Positions 37,718 through 50,734 of a stretch of DNA of 64,000 nucleotides are shown in pieces. Made by a program: the position numbers and the translations under genes. How positions within the stretch are numbered: position 1 is the first letter of the stretch; each line of letters opens with the position of its first letter. Source of the DNA: Epiperipatus broadwayi (taxonomy: Eukaryota > Onychophora > Udeonychophora > Euonychophora > Peripatidae); contig JAQFVV010012531.1 in NCBI GenBank assembly GCA_028023455.1, positions 2,420,001 to 2,484,000 on the forward strand. The letters run 5' to 3'. Below the pieces are notes generated by a model that had not been told where the DNA came from, did not search any database, and worked only from the letters and a program-made list of their open reading frames with translations.

Positions 37718-38575
37718 ATATCTACATAAATATAATGACATTTTAAATAATACTTTTTATTTAATTTAATATTTTCAATTGTTTTTGTAATCTAAACTTC
37801 ATGATTTCCCAATGGTGTTTTATTTTAAAAAACATCATCACTGCCACAAAATAATGGATATATTACTTAATTGAATCCATAAAAAAGAAAACTACATCTT
37901 ATTTTATTGTACTTTTTATTTCTGAAAAATAGGAAATGGATAGTATTACAAAAATAAACAATTGTTATTACCTTGGAAAACAATTTATTTTCCATAAAGG
38001 AGACTTCGTACAAAATTTCATTAAAAAGACAGGAAGAACAAATACATACACAGAAAATAGTTATACATTAAAAATAAATAAAAAGTGCAAAAGAAATGTT
38101 ATCGCTATACATTATTTAATGTAGTGTTCAAAAAAAAAGTGACATAGAGGTGAATGACTGCTTTAATGGAATATATACAAGACAGCAATCAATTTCTCAG
38201 TGAATACAAATTATCTGCAAGGACTTGAATACAAATTATCTGCAAGGACTTTATCAAAAATATTAAGTAAAATTCTTAGTAGCTTTTTATTGTACAAACA
38301 ATATTAGATTTTAAAAAAATTATATCAATTTGTTGATATAAAAATATGGAAGAAAAAGAATAGTTTTCAAACTGGATGAGTAATTAAACAAAAATAACAA
38401 AATCATCGTTTGAAATCCACAGCGTAAGAATATGAGTCTATAAATTCTTTTTTGACATTCAATAAATTTGACTGCAAGATTCAATCATTTTCATTTCTAT
38501 CTATAGTAATTAAATCTAAAATATAGTACTGTATATACATATGCATTCCATTTGTGTGTCATTTGTTTTTATCAG
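37718..38575. repeat. AT-rich DNA with a 25-bp perfect tandem duplication
   Basis: A 25-bp unit beginning TGAATACAAATTATCTGCAA occurs twice in a row at 38201-38225 and 38226-38250. The 62-codon frame at 37936-38124 is Lys/Asn-rich with no motif and is probably chance. Confidence 0.6.
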
Positions 38576-38584
38576 TGTAACTTT

Positions 38585-39055
38585 CGCTACATCACTTTCT
38601 GGAAAGTAGGGACAAGTTTAAATCCAATTTTAAAACCTTATTGAAGGATGTACAATCCTTACATCATTCACCTTTAGCTCAATCCTATCACAGACATCCA
38701 TCAGCCCAGAATTCAGATGAGTCTCCTACACTAAAGATACATTTAAAACATACTTTTTCAAGTAAACCATATAAAACATATTACAATTTAACTTCATATG
38801 CACATAATTTTTAGATACTTAAACTTAACTTCATATATTGCAAAATATGCTATATGGCTTACATGAAGAAATATATATTCCTAATGTATCCAGAGTGTGG
38901 GAAATTGGGCTGACTTCTGGATTATGGATGGTTGTGATAGGATTGAGCTAAAGGTGGTGAATGATGTGATGATAAAATCAAAAATGCATATGTAATCCAT
39001 TATAACTTTTAAGTCAAACCTCCCTCTACTGGACATTTCGTATAGTAAAATTCGT
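38585..39055. mobile_element. Inverted-repeat element
   Basis: The left segment near 38661-38725 (ACATCATTCACC, TTTAGCTCAATCCTATCACA, ATCCATCAGCCCAGAATTC) is matched in reverse complement at 38895-38970 (GGGCTGACTTCTGG, TGTGATAGGATTGAGCTAAA, GGTGAATGATGT). Weaker matching continues outwards (GGAAAGTAGGGACAAGTTTAA on the left against the complement of CAAACCTCCCTCTACTGGAC on the right, near 39016-39036). The centre of about 170 bp is non-coding. A palindromic MITE of unknown superfamily; the outer ends are approximate. Confidence 0.6.
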
Positions 39056-39059
39056 TTCA

Positions 39060-40510
39060 TAATCTGTACAGATAACGTGTATATATATATATTTAAAATA
39101 ATATAGCCAATAAACATAATAAATATATACAACTTAATAACACTGACTAGTGAAAACTTTAAAAGGTTTTTCCATATTATATAACATGAATAATATTATT
39201 TAGCATTGCCGTATATATATATATTCATTTTATTATAATAAAATATTAAAATTCCGAAAAAAAAAGTATATAAGAAGTAAAAGTAAGTCAATAATGATAA
39301 ATTATATTTTAATATTTTTTAAACTATATTTAGAACTCAAAGATTTAAAACTATATCTGTTTTGTTAAGTATTTTTTATACTACTGTGTATATCTAAAGA
39401 ACTTAACTTTTTTTTACTTATGGTGATAACGATTTTCTTGGATCTAAATTTTAACATCTGAAGAAACATTAGGCATCCAAATTACACCATACGTTTCAAA
39501 AATAATGATGTATTATATATTTTACAAAAAAAAAAAATCAAGCAAGGATAATTTTGTTCTTGTATTTTACACATAATTGTTTCTCACAGAAGTATAAAGA
39601 ATAATGATTGTGTGATGTTTGGTGGTAATTGTTTCTGTTATATTACCCTACTTTCTGAATTACATCTGCTGAATTGTATGTACCTAGATTACTTTACATA
39701 TTCATGATGACTTCTGTGATAATTTATTGAAATAAGTTTTAATTAATATATTAAAGTGATGATAACACTGCCTCCATTAATGTATTCATTGATTTATTCA
39801 ATTCATACTAGTTGACAATATGATCTACTTTTAAAAAAAAATCATGACGAAAAGTCATTTTCTTATTGCATTATACATAACTAAGATAAGACTGGTTCAC
39901 TAGGGTATTGGGTTTCCCCTAAAGACCACAGTTATCCTAATGTTAACACTAAAAAAAATTAATACAAGATTATAAAATAATTTTTTCATTTCTATATTAA
40001 AATGTATGATAATGAATATGTTTTTAATTACCTAATATAATTTATTTTTATAATGTATATGCATAATGCAAAATTAATTTATTATTTTTTAATTGCTATG
40101 AGCCTATATTGTAGTTTTTCTCCCCGGGTTTAATTTTCTATCCAGTCTGGCTCTGTATCTAACTAGTTCTGTCTTGACTTCATTAATGCCAAAGTAATAA
40201 AAAACATAACCTTGTCTGTCTTATTTAGTAATTCAATTTATTTTCACACAACACATACATATAAAATCATATTATCATATTCCAAATACGGATGTCTTAA
40301 GTTTTTAGGAAGATTCTTATATTAATAAGTAATTCATTAATCTCAACTTTTTAATTTTCTGATGATAACTTCTTAAATAGTCAAAACATATTAATGAAAA
40401 AAAAAAATATAGCAAATTAAAGCATCAATGTTTGGATATGGTTATATATTGATTTATAAATGTAATCCAAAAGTGTTCAAAAGGATTGTAAACTACTTGA
40501 TCAACAAACA

Positions 40511-40546
<36 letters not shown>

Positions 40547-42650
40547 TAATGAATGTGTAACCAATATGAGCTGTGGACTTTAAGTGCATTCCTTCCTAAG
40601 TTTAATATAAATTCCTAATATTGTAATTCAACATCTAGCTAACACAAAACTTTCCATTTCCATGGGTCAGAATTTGAATACCTGAGAAATGTGCTAGAAT
40701 TATCAGATCAATACTTATTTAATTATATTTAGAAAGGCAGTTATATAATGTTAAAACATAAAAAAAACTCACAAACTAATGTATTTATAATGTTTTAGAA
40801 TCACTATCATGATATCAAGTCACATCAACCAGAAAAAAGACAATTTCATTCTCCTTTGCAATTCCACGTACTCAGGCAAATATTATACATATCAGTTTAT
40901 GTGTACGTTATTTCATACTTAAAATCAAATGATGTTCAAATCTCTTGGTTTCACTTAAAATACAAGCTTGGGAGAGAACAATGGTTTGATCTTATATTTG
41001 TTAGTGGCTTATATTTATTTAAAGGTGCACTTAAAATCCACACCCCTGATTGCTTACATTAATGTCTAGCTTATTTTCCATATGGAAGCAGGTTTATTAC
41101 ATCAAAAATATCTTTAAACAAAGAGTAGCTGGGAGAACATTAGAAAAATAACTTTCATATCAGTTTACTTTTAGTTTCTTGATGCATTAAATGGTTATGT
41201 ACATATTATTTAAAATTTCCTTATAGTAAGTCATGATAAGACTAGGTTTATATACCTACTTATATATAATGTTTGGAAGTCTTATTTTCTTTCGCAGATA
41301 AGTGATAGTCAATGGTGAAAAAAAGAAATTTATACTAGTTTTATAAAAAAGGATGCTCATTTTGAAGAAATTTTCAAATGCTTTATATTTTTCAAAAACT
41401 AGCTTTCTGTTTTTTGTTTGATATTATAATTAAGTATTTTATTTTAAAAATTAATAATTTTTACTAATTGTTTTTTGCACCAGAAGTGAAAGATAGAAGG
41501 CAAATCTAAATAGTTATGAATATAAGAACACATAAGTTTTATATACATTATATTTGGATATGTCAGGATCAGAAATCAGATACCTACAGAAAAACATTCA
41601 TTTCTAAACTAGATTTGGGTGTTCTGGTGCTAAGTTTAAAAAAACAATACATTAATATCTCCATATTTGCTGTCATTTTATTCCAAGTCTTTACATGGAT
41701 ACTTGAAATGATAATAGCTAAATTCTATATAATAGCCACGCTGAACATATATACACATGCTTACAATATAATTTAATTTTATAAATGCACATATTTAGTC
41801 ATTAACAACAACAACAAAAAAGAATATTTCAATTATAAAAAAAAAGTAATATAGTAATAATTCTAGAGAGAAAAAAAAGTAACTGGTACTAGTATCATTG
41901 ATGGTACAGGTCCCTAGATGGCGCCATTGCTACTCAAAAACAGTAGAAAATATAGTTTCTGAGGCAGGCTGCACTGATCTGTAGTGTGTTAAGTAATCAA
42001 ATGAATGATTAAGCAGACAAGTTGAGAAAGTGGCTGTCTAAACAACAATTCATAACAATGCTTGTGTACATGAATTTGGGAATTCAATAAATTTCTAATT
42101 GTTCATACTTTTATAAACTATAGGTAACTGAAACAGAATATTAATTCTATGGATATAGGAGGATTACTAATACTAGTATAATATATTTTTAATAATATAG
42201 AATAAATTCACGTTTACTTTTTTTTTAATTGTAGATAGGGTATTTAAATTTTTATTACAATTAATAGGAAATTTATATAACCTTTTTTTACGTTATTAAT
42301 TTTTTAACTAATTTGTTTTTAAGGTTTAGATCAGTGACATGCAATTTATAGATATGAGGAAACTATTGTTTCCCATAATTATATCTTTTTATATATATAT
42401 AATATTTTCATATTTATAATAAATTTACATTTTATAAGTTTTCTTAATGTATTTTTTTCCTGTAAAACATGTTAAAAAACAAGCATTTATTTATTAACTT
42501 TTTTTCTAAAGCAAAAAATAAAATCAAGCACATGTTCTAACTGCCAATGAATGTTAAATTACTGCTATTTCCAGAACTTCCTGTTGAAAACATTTTCTCA
42601 CATTACATCTTTATTTTGTGTAAGCATGAGTGGAAATATTCTTTGAATCA
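39060..42650. other. No recognised gene; microsatellite and a CTCF-like site
   Basis: AT-rich. A (CA)n(TA)n microsatellite lies at 40510-40546. The frames at 40856-41062 and 41516-41776 have no motifs. A GC-rich string at 41912-41925 is listed separately. Confidence 0.45.
41912..41925 (+). promoter_or_regulatory. CTCF-like motif candidate
   Basis: CCCTAGATGGCGCC resembles the core CTCF consensus (CCASYAGRKGGCRS form) and stands out as a short GC-rich string in AT-rich DNA. It is a single site without other support, so the call is weak. Confidence 0.25.
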
Positions 42651-42662
42651 TATCCCTTAGAG

Positions 42663-43007
42663 CAGGGGTCCTCACCCTATGCCCACAGGCACCAATGGTG
42701 TCCACAGACCATCCATACTCGATAAAAATTTATTTATCTGATACAAATAAATTTAATTTTTAAAATTTCTTATAAATTATTGTATTATATTGTAATCAAA
42801 TTGTAGGGCATACTATACTTTGTTAAAATTTTATTTTTGAAATAAATATATTTTGTACATTATGTGTATTATTAACAATATCCAACTATAAATTTACATT
42901 GAAAAACTAAATGGTGCCCACCACCTGGTTGAAAAAATAAATGGTGCCCGCCACCTGGCCATTATTATAGAATGTGCTCTTAAGTGCAAATAGGTTGGGA
43001 ACCCCTG
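42663..43007. mobile_element. hAT-type MITE with 8-bp target duplication
   Basis: Ends CAGGGGTCCTCACCCTATGC (left) and TAGGTTGGGAACCCCTG (right) form short terminal inverted repeats of the CAGGGGT type, typical of hAT transposons. The element is flanked by a perfect 8-bp duplication, CCTTAGAG (42655-42662 and 43008-43015). It is 345 bp, with no open frame. A small internal duplication is present (AAATGGTGCCCACCACCTGG and AAATGGTGCCCGCCACCTGG, near 42909-42959). Confidence 0.9.
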
Positions 43008-43015
43008 CCTTAGAG

Positions 43016-45970
43016 TATTAAGAGTGAGAACAATTTAAAGATATTAATGCTAGTCTTTACTTTTTCCTCTAAGGATGCAAATTTTAAATTAACTCCACAA
43101 AGTTATATAAAAAAAGTTGTGCTGCGATAACATGATAATAAAATTTACGATAGCCACTCAACTGTCATTAAAAACACTTTTAGTAAAATCATTATACATC
43201 AATAAGATATGGGGAATGTTTTAATCTGCTCTTGGCTTCATGTTATGCATTTTTATAACATATTGCAATTTCAAAGAGCAAGCCTTTTGATGAAGATCGT
43301 TTGGACCTGAATTATACTGACTAAAAAAAAACTAATAAAGATGGGAAGACCAAAATCAGAAATGACAAATTATTTTCAAAAATTAATACCTGAATTCAGC
43401 ATTTCAATCTTATTTATTATTGCAGAATATTTTGATTACCAGAATATAAAAAAATGAAACCATTTTGTTGGCTGTTCTTTTTAGTTATGAACAAATAAAA
43501 AAGATAACTGATCTGATTTTAATGATTTAAATATTTTTTGAAAGCTTACAAAACAATGCTTTCATTTCAAACATTTACTTTGGTTTATATTTTAATTCAC
43601 AATGAAAAATTGAGTTGCTTCTCTTCATAATCTCCCTGCATGCCATTGATTTAAATAGATTTTTGTCTTCTCACATCTTCGTTAAGAATCTATGATTATG
43701 CTTTGATTTTTTTCTTGCTTTCTGTGATTTTTATTGATTGTCACTCCATAATCATTTGTTTATTATCTCAAATGATAATCTCAAAATTATTTTGCTTCTT
43801 TTTCTTCTCATTGATGAATTACTCTGTCTCTATGGCAACTGTAATAATAATTTTATATATAGCTACATTCATGACATTTAGTTCCCAAGCCATATCATGA
43901 ATAATGAAATTTACAGACAATGGCAAAATATATTACAATATGCATATGAAACACTTATATAGTTGTGCATACATACTGTGTATGCGCAGTCAACAAAAAA
44001 ATTAAAATTTCTCTATTAATTTGTAATTTATATATATTATTTATTATTCTTTTGAATCGCAGATTAACTGAAGTTTCAGATATGCAAACCACAAATATGG
44101 AGGAATATTGTATTATATTTTTTAAAAATATGTGACTAACATTTTTTTTTAATTAATAACAAACTGTTTTTGTAAAACATCTTTTCTCCTTCATGATTGG
44201 ATTCTAACTCATAACCAGAAATTTGGAGGTAGGGACAACATTTAATAAACAAAAATGTTGTTCAATTTTATAATATTATTTTAGCAATTTTTTTTGCTTA
44301 AATATATTATATGTATATAAATAATAAGTTTTTTTTTATCTAAAGACAGGGGAAGTAATCTCTCTTAATGCAAGTTCGATATTCAGAGCTAAATAATAAT
44401 TTATGAGCTCTTTATAACACAAATATACATATATTTCTCATAACCAGTATAAAATAGATATATAAAAATATGCATTTTGTTAATAGCAAGAATTAAATAA
44501 ATATCAATATTTTAATAGTATTTACTATGCTTACAAAATTATAAATACATTTTTTAATATATATATTTGTATCTTTGAATTTTTTTTTTAAATTTTACTT
44601 TGTGCTCTTTCCATTAGAAAAGTTGATGATTAATGAAAGTTACATCAAGAGAATGAGTTTGAAGTTCATAAATCTACTTTTAGAAAGACAAACAACTTTA
44701 ATTAAATGAGATCAATATGTCAGAAGTTAACTAATTGAGCTAACTATATTTACTAAAGAAAAATGTCTTACCATAGTAGTTGATTTAAAGACTAAAGGAA
44801 TAAAGGTTACCATATGGTGGTCAAATAAGTAACTGACCATTGGATTATATATTTTCACTATGTGAAAGTTCATTCAATAAACATCTCGACTTTAAAATAT
44901 GACAGTGGACTTTATATCTCTGTAACTTAATAAAAAAGATATTATTCAATATCAAGATTGATCCAGAGACTTTATGCTTTGCTTTTCTAGCCTTCAATTC
45001 CAGCATAAAAAATATTCTCATACTGTCCAAACTGCACTATGAAAATTTTAAATTTTGTGCAAATTTTTTAATATCTCCCCCTCTTCATACTAAGAAAAAA
45101 AATCCAATGGTTAGATGCTTAAGAAGTTATGTGTATTAGAAATGGTAGATTATTATTTGATACAGAAACATTTAGCTATTGAGTTTGTCATTCTACAACT
45201 GCACTAAATCACATAGACAGTAATAAGGTTAATAGAATAAAATTCTTATCAACTTTCATGGTTTCACTGATAGTATTTATCTTTGATAAGTTCTTTATGT
45301 GATAAGAAAATTCATCAGAATTAAATTAATAATATTATAAACTGAAATTATATATTTAACTATATACTGTTTTTTATGTTTTAGCATAATGGTAGAATAG
45401 TAAACTTAATTTGCCAAATGAATGGAATTAATGTGCTCATCCTGCCATTTCAATACTCGAATGCCATAAGATGGCTCAATCTAAGCATTTTATTTTGATA
45501 TTAGAACTTATATTAAGCAACTGTAAACTATATACTATTTTAATCTATATTTAACAACAAATACATGATAATCATGCCTATTTTCTCATGCATGTATTAT
45601 TGAAAGTCATAGCAACACCCCTAAAAAGCATTATAAAAATTAACCTTGATCTCAGTATAAAGATGAATATCATATATACTGTACATAAAACCATGTCACA
45701 TTTTTGTGGGTATTTTTTGGACACATGAGTTAATATTTACTTATTATTAAAAAATTCCCGTATTATAAAAAAAATATAAAATGCATTTCTTTAAAAATTA
45801 ATGTAAGAAATGTTAAAAGGTTTTAAAAAACATTGTGCAGAAGACAGTAAACATATTATAAAAAAAAAAAAAAGTGAAAGTAGCTAAAGAAATAAATCTT
45901 AGCATCAAACTTTAAAGATACATGTACAGACAAATATAGATTTGATTAACAATTTATAATAAGCACCCAA
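43016..45970. other. No recognised gene
   Basis: AT-rich DNA downstream of the host gene's 3' end (gene on the minus strand). No frame or repeat boundary is supported. Confidence 0.45.
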
Positions 45971-45971
45971 G

Positions 45972-45977
45972 TTTATT
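45972..45977 (-). promoter_or_regulatory. Candidate poly(A) signal
   Basis: TTTATT on the plus strand is AATAAA on the minus strand, the first such hexamer after the TAA stop at 46396. It is expected by chance in AT-rich DNA, so confidence is low. Confidence 0.3.
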
Positions 45978-46345
45978 ATTTCATAGGTAAAATATTTAGC
46001 TATTGCTTTGGAATATTGATATGAATTTTAACATTCCGTGTTTTTATCTATAACATACAACCTAGAATTGTGATTACAAAAAAAAAAAAGAATAAACTAT
46101 ATTTTTGATCACAATTACAGATAATCTTTTTAGTTTCGCTTCATCCCACCAGGGGATTCATGAGATCTTTAATATTATATACAAAAATTTATAAATAATG
46201 ATAAAAACGTAGTGTAAAAGTTAAAAACGAAAACCATGGTATTAATACATATTAGTTATATATATATAAAAATACAAAAATGTAAATAAAAAGTGAAACT
46301 GCAAACACACGACATAGAAACAATAAAATTCTGTGAAGCAGCGCT

Positions 46346-46361
46346 GCTGCTCTCTAGCGGC
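46346..46361 (-). promoter_or_regulatory. CTCF-like motif candidate in the 3' UTR
   Basis: Reverse complement reads GCCGCTAGAGAGCAGC, one base from the classic form with GAGGGC. It lies about 40 bases after the stop codon in an otherwise AT-rich region and is next to a GCAGCGCTGC palindrome. Confidence 0.25.
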
Positions 46362-46395
46362 TTTAAAATACAACCAATCTTCGAAAGTTCATCAT

Positions 46396-46434
46396 TTAAA
46401 CCTTGCGGGGTACGTTATAAATATCTTTCTTTGC
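46396..46434 (-). CDS. Terminal coding exon of the tyrosine-motif receptor tail gene
   Basis: Read on the minus strand, a T-rich tract and CAG acceptor precede 46434. The exon then encodes AKKDIYNVPRKV and stops with TAA at 46398-46396. It enters in phase 0, which is the phase in which the exon at 53103-52973 ends. The tyrosine lies in Y-N-V-P, a form typical of SH2-binding sites. The 3' UTR follows towards lower coordinates; the first AATAAA on the minus strand is at 45977-45972, giving a UTR of roughly 440 bases. A short last exon of 12 codons alone would be unconvincing, but acceptor, phase, tyrosine motif and stop agree with the upstream exons. The intervening 6.5 kb is intron, and an extra phase 0-0 exon cannot be excluded. 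Confidence 0.65.
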   Translation of the reverse strand, partial: AKKDIYNVPRKV

Positions 46435-46939
46435 CTGAAAAAATAAAAAATAAATAATCAAAATACAAAAAAAAGTTTCAATAACGTTTTAATAAAAAAA
46501 ATAGTAAGAAAATAATCTAATTGCTAAGTTGCTCAAGAAGTCAAAATAACAGATGAGAATAGCAGCGGTATTTTTTTTCTCTCAGCTGGAAAACAGTCTA
46601 GGCTATATTTATTTTAGAATCACACGAGTTTTAAAACATCATCTCATTAAGATAAACATAAAAAAAAAAATCAATTTAAACAAAATTTCGGACAGTCTAC
46701 GTGACATTCATAAAATCCAAAAAATTAGAAGAATATGATGTACTCGTCACTAATATGATTCATTCCAAGCTCACTAACAATCAACAACTTCATAAAAAAT
46801 ATACAAAGTGGTTTTTCCCCAATATAAGAATTACTACCTTCACTCTTTACACACTCGGTTTGTAATATGCTATCTAAGCTTTAATCCCACATCTCACAAT
46901 ACTAAATCACTTTTTCTAAAAAAAATCAAATAACATTAA

Positions 46940-47030
46940 GACCAGGGATTAAACCCATGCACCAGCTGATATTTTTGCAGCTACATGGAATCTGATTTCA
47001 TTAGCAACAACCCAGTGACTTGGCTGTTGA
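46940..47030 (-). repeat. Possible tRNA-like SINE fragment
   Basis: Reverse complement contains TGTAGCTGCAAAAATATCAG and a B-box-like GGGTTTAATCCCTGG. Weak evidence: only the B box is good. Confidence 0.3.
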
Positions 47031-47405
47031 ATATATTAATTAATATGCATTAGACATATTGATTATTGCTCAATTGTATGAACATCTATCCTATTGCTAT
47101 TCTACTTGAAATCTCTTATGTTTCAATGATTTCTAAATAATCTCCACTGTATATAGTAAACCTAATAAAGTTAATTTAAAACTAAATGTGTGACTCGAGT
47201 TGTGAGAACATTTTTTCTAACATTTCATTTGTTAAAGAGGAAGTTTGATCTTCATAAAATTCATCCTACATAATAATTCACAGCACAGATTATTTACATA
47301 AGCGAACTATCTATTAACAGATTTTTAAAAATTGAATCATTTGAGCATTAACAATTGAATGGTTTATTTGCCCAAGTGTTCATAAGAAGTTTAAGCATCT
47401 GAAGG

Positions 47406-47447
47406 GTCAAGGCAGGAATGGGATAATGTCAGGGCAGGAATGGGATC
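47406..47447 (+). repeat. Small tandem duplication
   Basis: A unit of about 22 bases containing GGCAGGAATGGGAT occurs twice in a row. Confidence 0.6.
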
Positions 47448-47595
47448 TATGAATCTTAAACTCTAGTTTGCACCAAAACACAGAACAAAAATACATTATG
47501 TTAGTGCATTGTATAAAGCATTAGAAAAAGATCAATTTCTTTTTTTAAAAAATCTATTTTAATAATTCTTTTTTAGATTACGTAGCATCATTTAA

Positions 47596-47740
47596 TGGCA
47601 TGTGAGATGGATGGATGAAATAAGAAAGTGTGCAGGGGTATGTAGAGAAGAGAAGCTAAAGATCGGAAAAGATGGATTAAACTTGGAGAGACCTTCATCC
47701 TGCAGTGAATTGATAACGGTTGATGATGATGATGATAATT
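47596..47740 (+). pseudogene. RTE-like LINE extreme 3' end
   Basis: The plus strand encodes RWMDEIRKCAGV, then GKDGLNLERPSSCSEL, followed directly by a GATGATGATGAT simple tail (47721-47737). GGAGAGACCTTCATCCTGCA also occurs, in reverse complement, at the 3' ends of the copies at 16.1 and 25.6 kb. Severely 5'-truncated copy in the last intron of the host gene, antisense to it. Confidence 0.8.
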
Positions 47741-47891
47741 TTATAGAAAAAAAGATACAAGAAAGCAAAGTGGCAAACTATGATCTTTAAAATATTGATA
47801 GCTGATTCTAAATCAGATTAATACCAGAGTGTTTAATAATTGTAATAAATAATCATAACATTTAAATATCTGTAATTGCAAAGTGAAAGTA

Positions 47892-48401
47892 ACTACTTCC
47901 TACTAAAATATGTAATGTCAATAACCAATGAAAAGATAGAATAATACCATTCTATCTTTGGGCTTGGCTGTTATATAAGCTTAGATTATAACTTGGTTTT
48001 TAAATTATATGGTGAACTTTGTCTATTGTTTTAATTTATATACAGACTAATGTGATCACCATTAATATATTCAAAGGGTGCAGAATGAGTCTTTTAACAA
48101 CCTTTGAACACTAGTGTAATATTAGTTTTTTTTTTTTTAGAAATTGTAATCAATAATCATATTTCATTTAATGTTCAAATGTTATTAAAAGTAAGACTCA
48201 TTCTTCATCCTTTAAATATATTAATAGTGATTGATTTCAGAGCATTTAGTCTACATAAATTAAAGCAATAGACAAAATTCACTATATAATTTAAAAACCA
48301 AGTCAAAAACTAAACTTATAAACAACACAGTTCCAAGATAGAATGGTATCATTCTATCTTTTCATTGGTTTTTGATGTTACATAACTCAGAGGGAGGTAT
48401 T
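47892..48401. mobile_element. Fold-back/MITE palindrome of about 0.5 kb
   Basis: Left arm (from about 47892) reads TAACCAATGAAAAGATAGAA, CTTGGTTTTTAAATTATAT, TTTGTCTATTG and AGAATGAGTCTT. The right arm carries the reverse complement in mirrored order, ending TTCTATCTTTTCATTGG near 48366. The arms are about 230 bp and roughly 80% alike by eye, with a T-rich centre near 48128. Each arm tip also contains a nested hairpin (GATAGAAT...ATTCTATC). No coding region. It lies in the host gene's last intron. Confidence 0.75.
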
Positions 48402-48518
48402 TTCTTCTGCTTTTCAATTAAAGTGTTTAATAGTAAAGTATATACTATCAAGTCATTGCAATATTTTTATGTGATAGGATACAGATGCTACTCATAAGAG
48501 TATGTCTACAAAAAGGAG

Positions 48519-48539
48519 CCCCCCCCCCAAAAAAAAAAA
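48519..48539 (+). repeat. Poly(C)-poly(A) tract
   Basis: Ten C followed by eleven A. A simple tract, and the only long C run in the window. Confidence 0.8.
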
Positions 48540-50730
48540 GTATAACACTACAAGATATATAATGTAATAAATTGACAAATGTACCTGGTATATAACTATA
48601 ATCAATAAACACTTAAATTTATGATATACTATACTGTAAAAATAAAATTAATAATTATTATTTAATATTTATATTTCTGTATAAATTTCTGACAACACAA
48701 GGCTGTTTTAAAACAGAAAATTTATAATAAGCAGTAATAATAAAAGTGTTATAATGAATCCAGAAAGTCATTCATCTGAAAGAGCTAAGAATGCCAAAAT
48801 AAAAGTATCTCACCTGCATATATGCAATAATGGCCAACAACGCATTGACAATGTACAATATGTGACCTGATATATTTAAGTATGCTAATATCTATGTTGA
48901 TTATATGGGGTTAGCATAATAAGAATAAATAAATGATATAATTATTTCACCCTTCAAGGCTAAATCACCATCAAAATCTGGGTACCACCTGATGAACATT
49001 ATCAGGAAATGTTCCAGAGATATATCCTATTTTTGCATCAATATATGTATAATATCACAATTTTCTTCATATTTAATATTTTAATTTTTAAGTTAATTTT
49101 CCATATATTTTATTGATTAATCAGATCATGATACTATCTTCAACTTATTAATCCTAAGCCAAATCAAGGATTAAATGAGTTACTCCTAGATGAAATATAC
49201 CATGGACTTCATATTCCAACCTGATATTTTTTTATATGAAATAATTTAAATCTCACAATATTTAAATGAATAAATAATAATTTATTCACAAATTAAGTTT
49301 CAAATAATTTTTAGTCTATACAACTACCAATTTTTATTTTCAAGGAACATGATATATTCCTTAGTTAACATTTATAAAATACAAAACGAAGCATTATCTC
49401 TAATAAAAGCTATTATTAGTCTTTTTTAAATAACTAACTTCTCTAAATATCCTTTTTAAATTTTATTAATGAGCAATATTATTTATGGTGTGGCCTTATT
49501 TCTAAATTATATTTCAAATGATATTTCTTGAGTACACATATATGAAGACAAATACACAACAAATAATAGCATTCAAATGCCCTCGAAAATATCTAACATA
49601 GACCTAATCAACTCTAAAAATGTTAATTATATAATCCATAGTGTATAATATAATATGATTATATGATCAATCACTCGTTATTATTAAATAAATCCTAGTG
49701 TGTAATATAATATGATTAATCATTGTTGTTATCAAATAACCATATCTTTAATGCATCAATAATATAATTTCACATATTAATGACCCCTAGAAAGATAACC
49801 CATTACTTAGTCATATTTTAATTCATAGCCATCACATATATTTTTTAATATATAAAATACACTTCCAGTGTAAATCTTGGTAAACATAGGCCTAACTACA
49901 TGTCTAATAATAATTCAAAGAGATGGTCAGTCTTTGGGTCCTATCTCTTGTAAAAAAACCCTCATCATTTAGAGAAGTAGTTAGCTTTTATCTTCTGACC
50001 CTGATAAATAGTTTTTTTATTTCTTAATTATTTCTATTTCTAAATACTACTTGGAATATTAAAAATATATTTAACTATGACCATAGATCATAAATAATTG
50101 TATTTATACGATAAAAGTTCATGCATGTAAAAATGTATATCATGAATATTGATTAAAGCAAGGATTTTTACTTCTGAACAGGGCAATATAAACACATTTG
50201 TACATAAAAGTACTCTATACATTTAGCTGAAAATTAGAATAATTATATTACTGTTTTTGATATTTGATTCTTAGACAGTTCTTACATATTCATATGTAAA
50301 TTTCCATATGCATAACCATTATGTTTATTTACTGTATAATGCTCCTATTAGGTTCTCTTTTTATTTATAAATTTTAAAATTATAATCTAAAACATCATTA
50401 TTATATTGTTTTATTTAAAATAATAACTTTTTAGATATTTCTGAATATTAATGATTATATTTAAAAGGAGGACAATCTGTGTAAAAAATTTTTTTTCTTT
50501 TAGACTGATACCAACCCTTTTTTAAAAAATATATATATATAGATTAAAAGGAGAATCAAGTGAAGATTTGTCTCTAAACTCTCCTACACTGAGAATAAAT
50601 ATTGAATAGCAGTGTAACCAAATATCCACTTATAGGCTTTGGGACAGTGTTCATCGTAATATATTTCCAGTTGCATTGAAAGATGAAACTTTTTTAGCAT
50701 AGCACATTTATATTGCATATATGCCTTGTG
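48540..50730. other. Intronic AT-rich DNA
   Basis: Nothing recognised. Short AT repeats, and a near duplication around 49630-49735 (TAATCCATAGTGTATAATAT and ATCCTAGTGTGTAATATAAT). Confidence 0.45.
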
Positions 50731-50734
50731 CAGT

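Noticed and set aside
37936-38124. 62-codon frame starting MDSITKINNCYY
   Set aside because: Lys/Asn-rich with no motif or splice support.
40510-40546. CA/TA run considered as a CRISPR-like or satellite array
   Set aside because: A plain dinucleotide microsatellite with no spacers; CRISPR arrays are not expected in this eukaryotic DNA.
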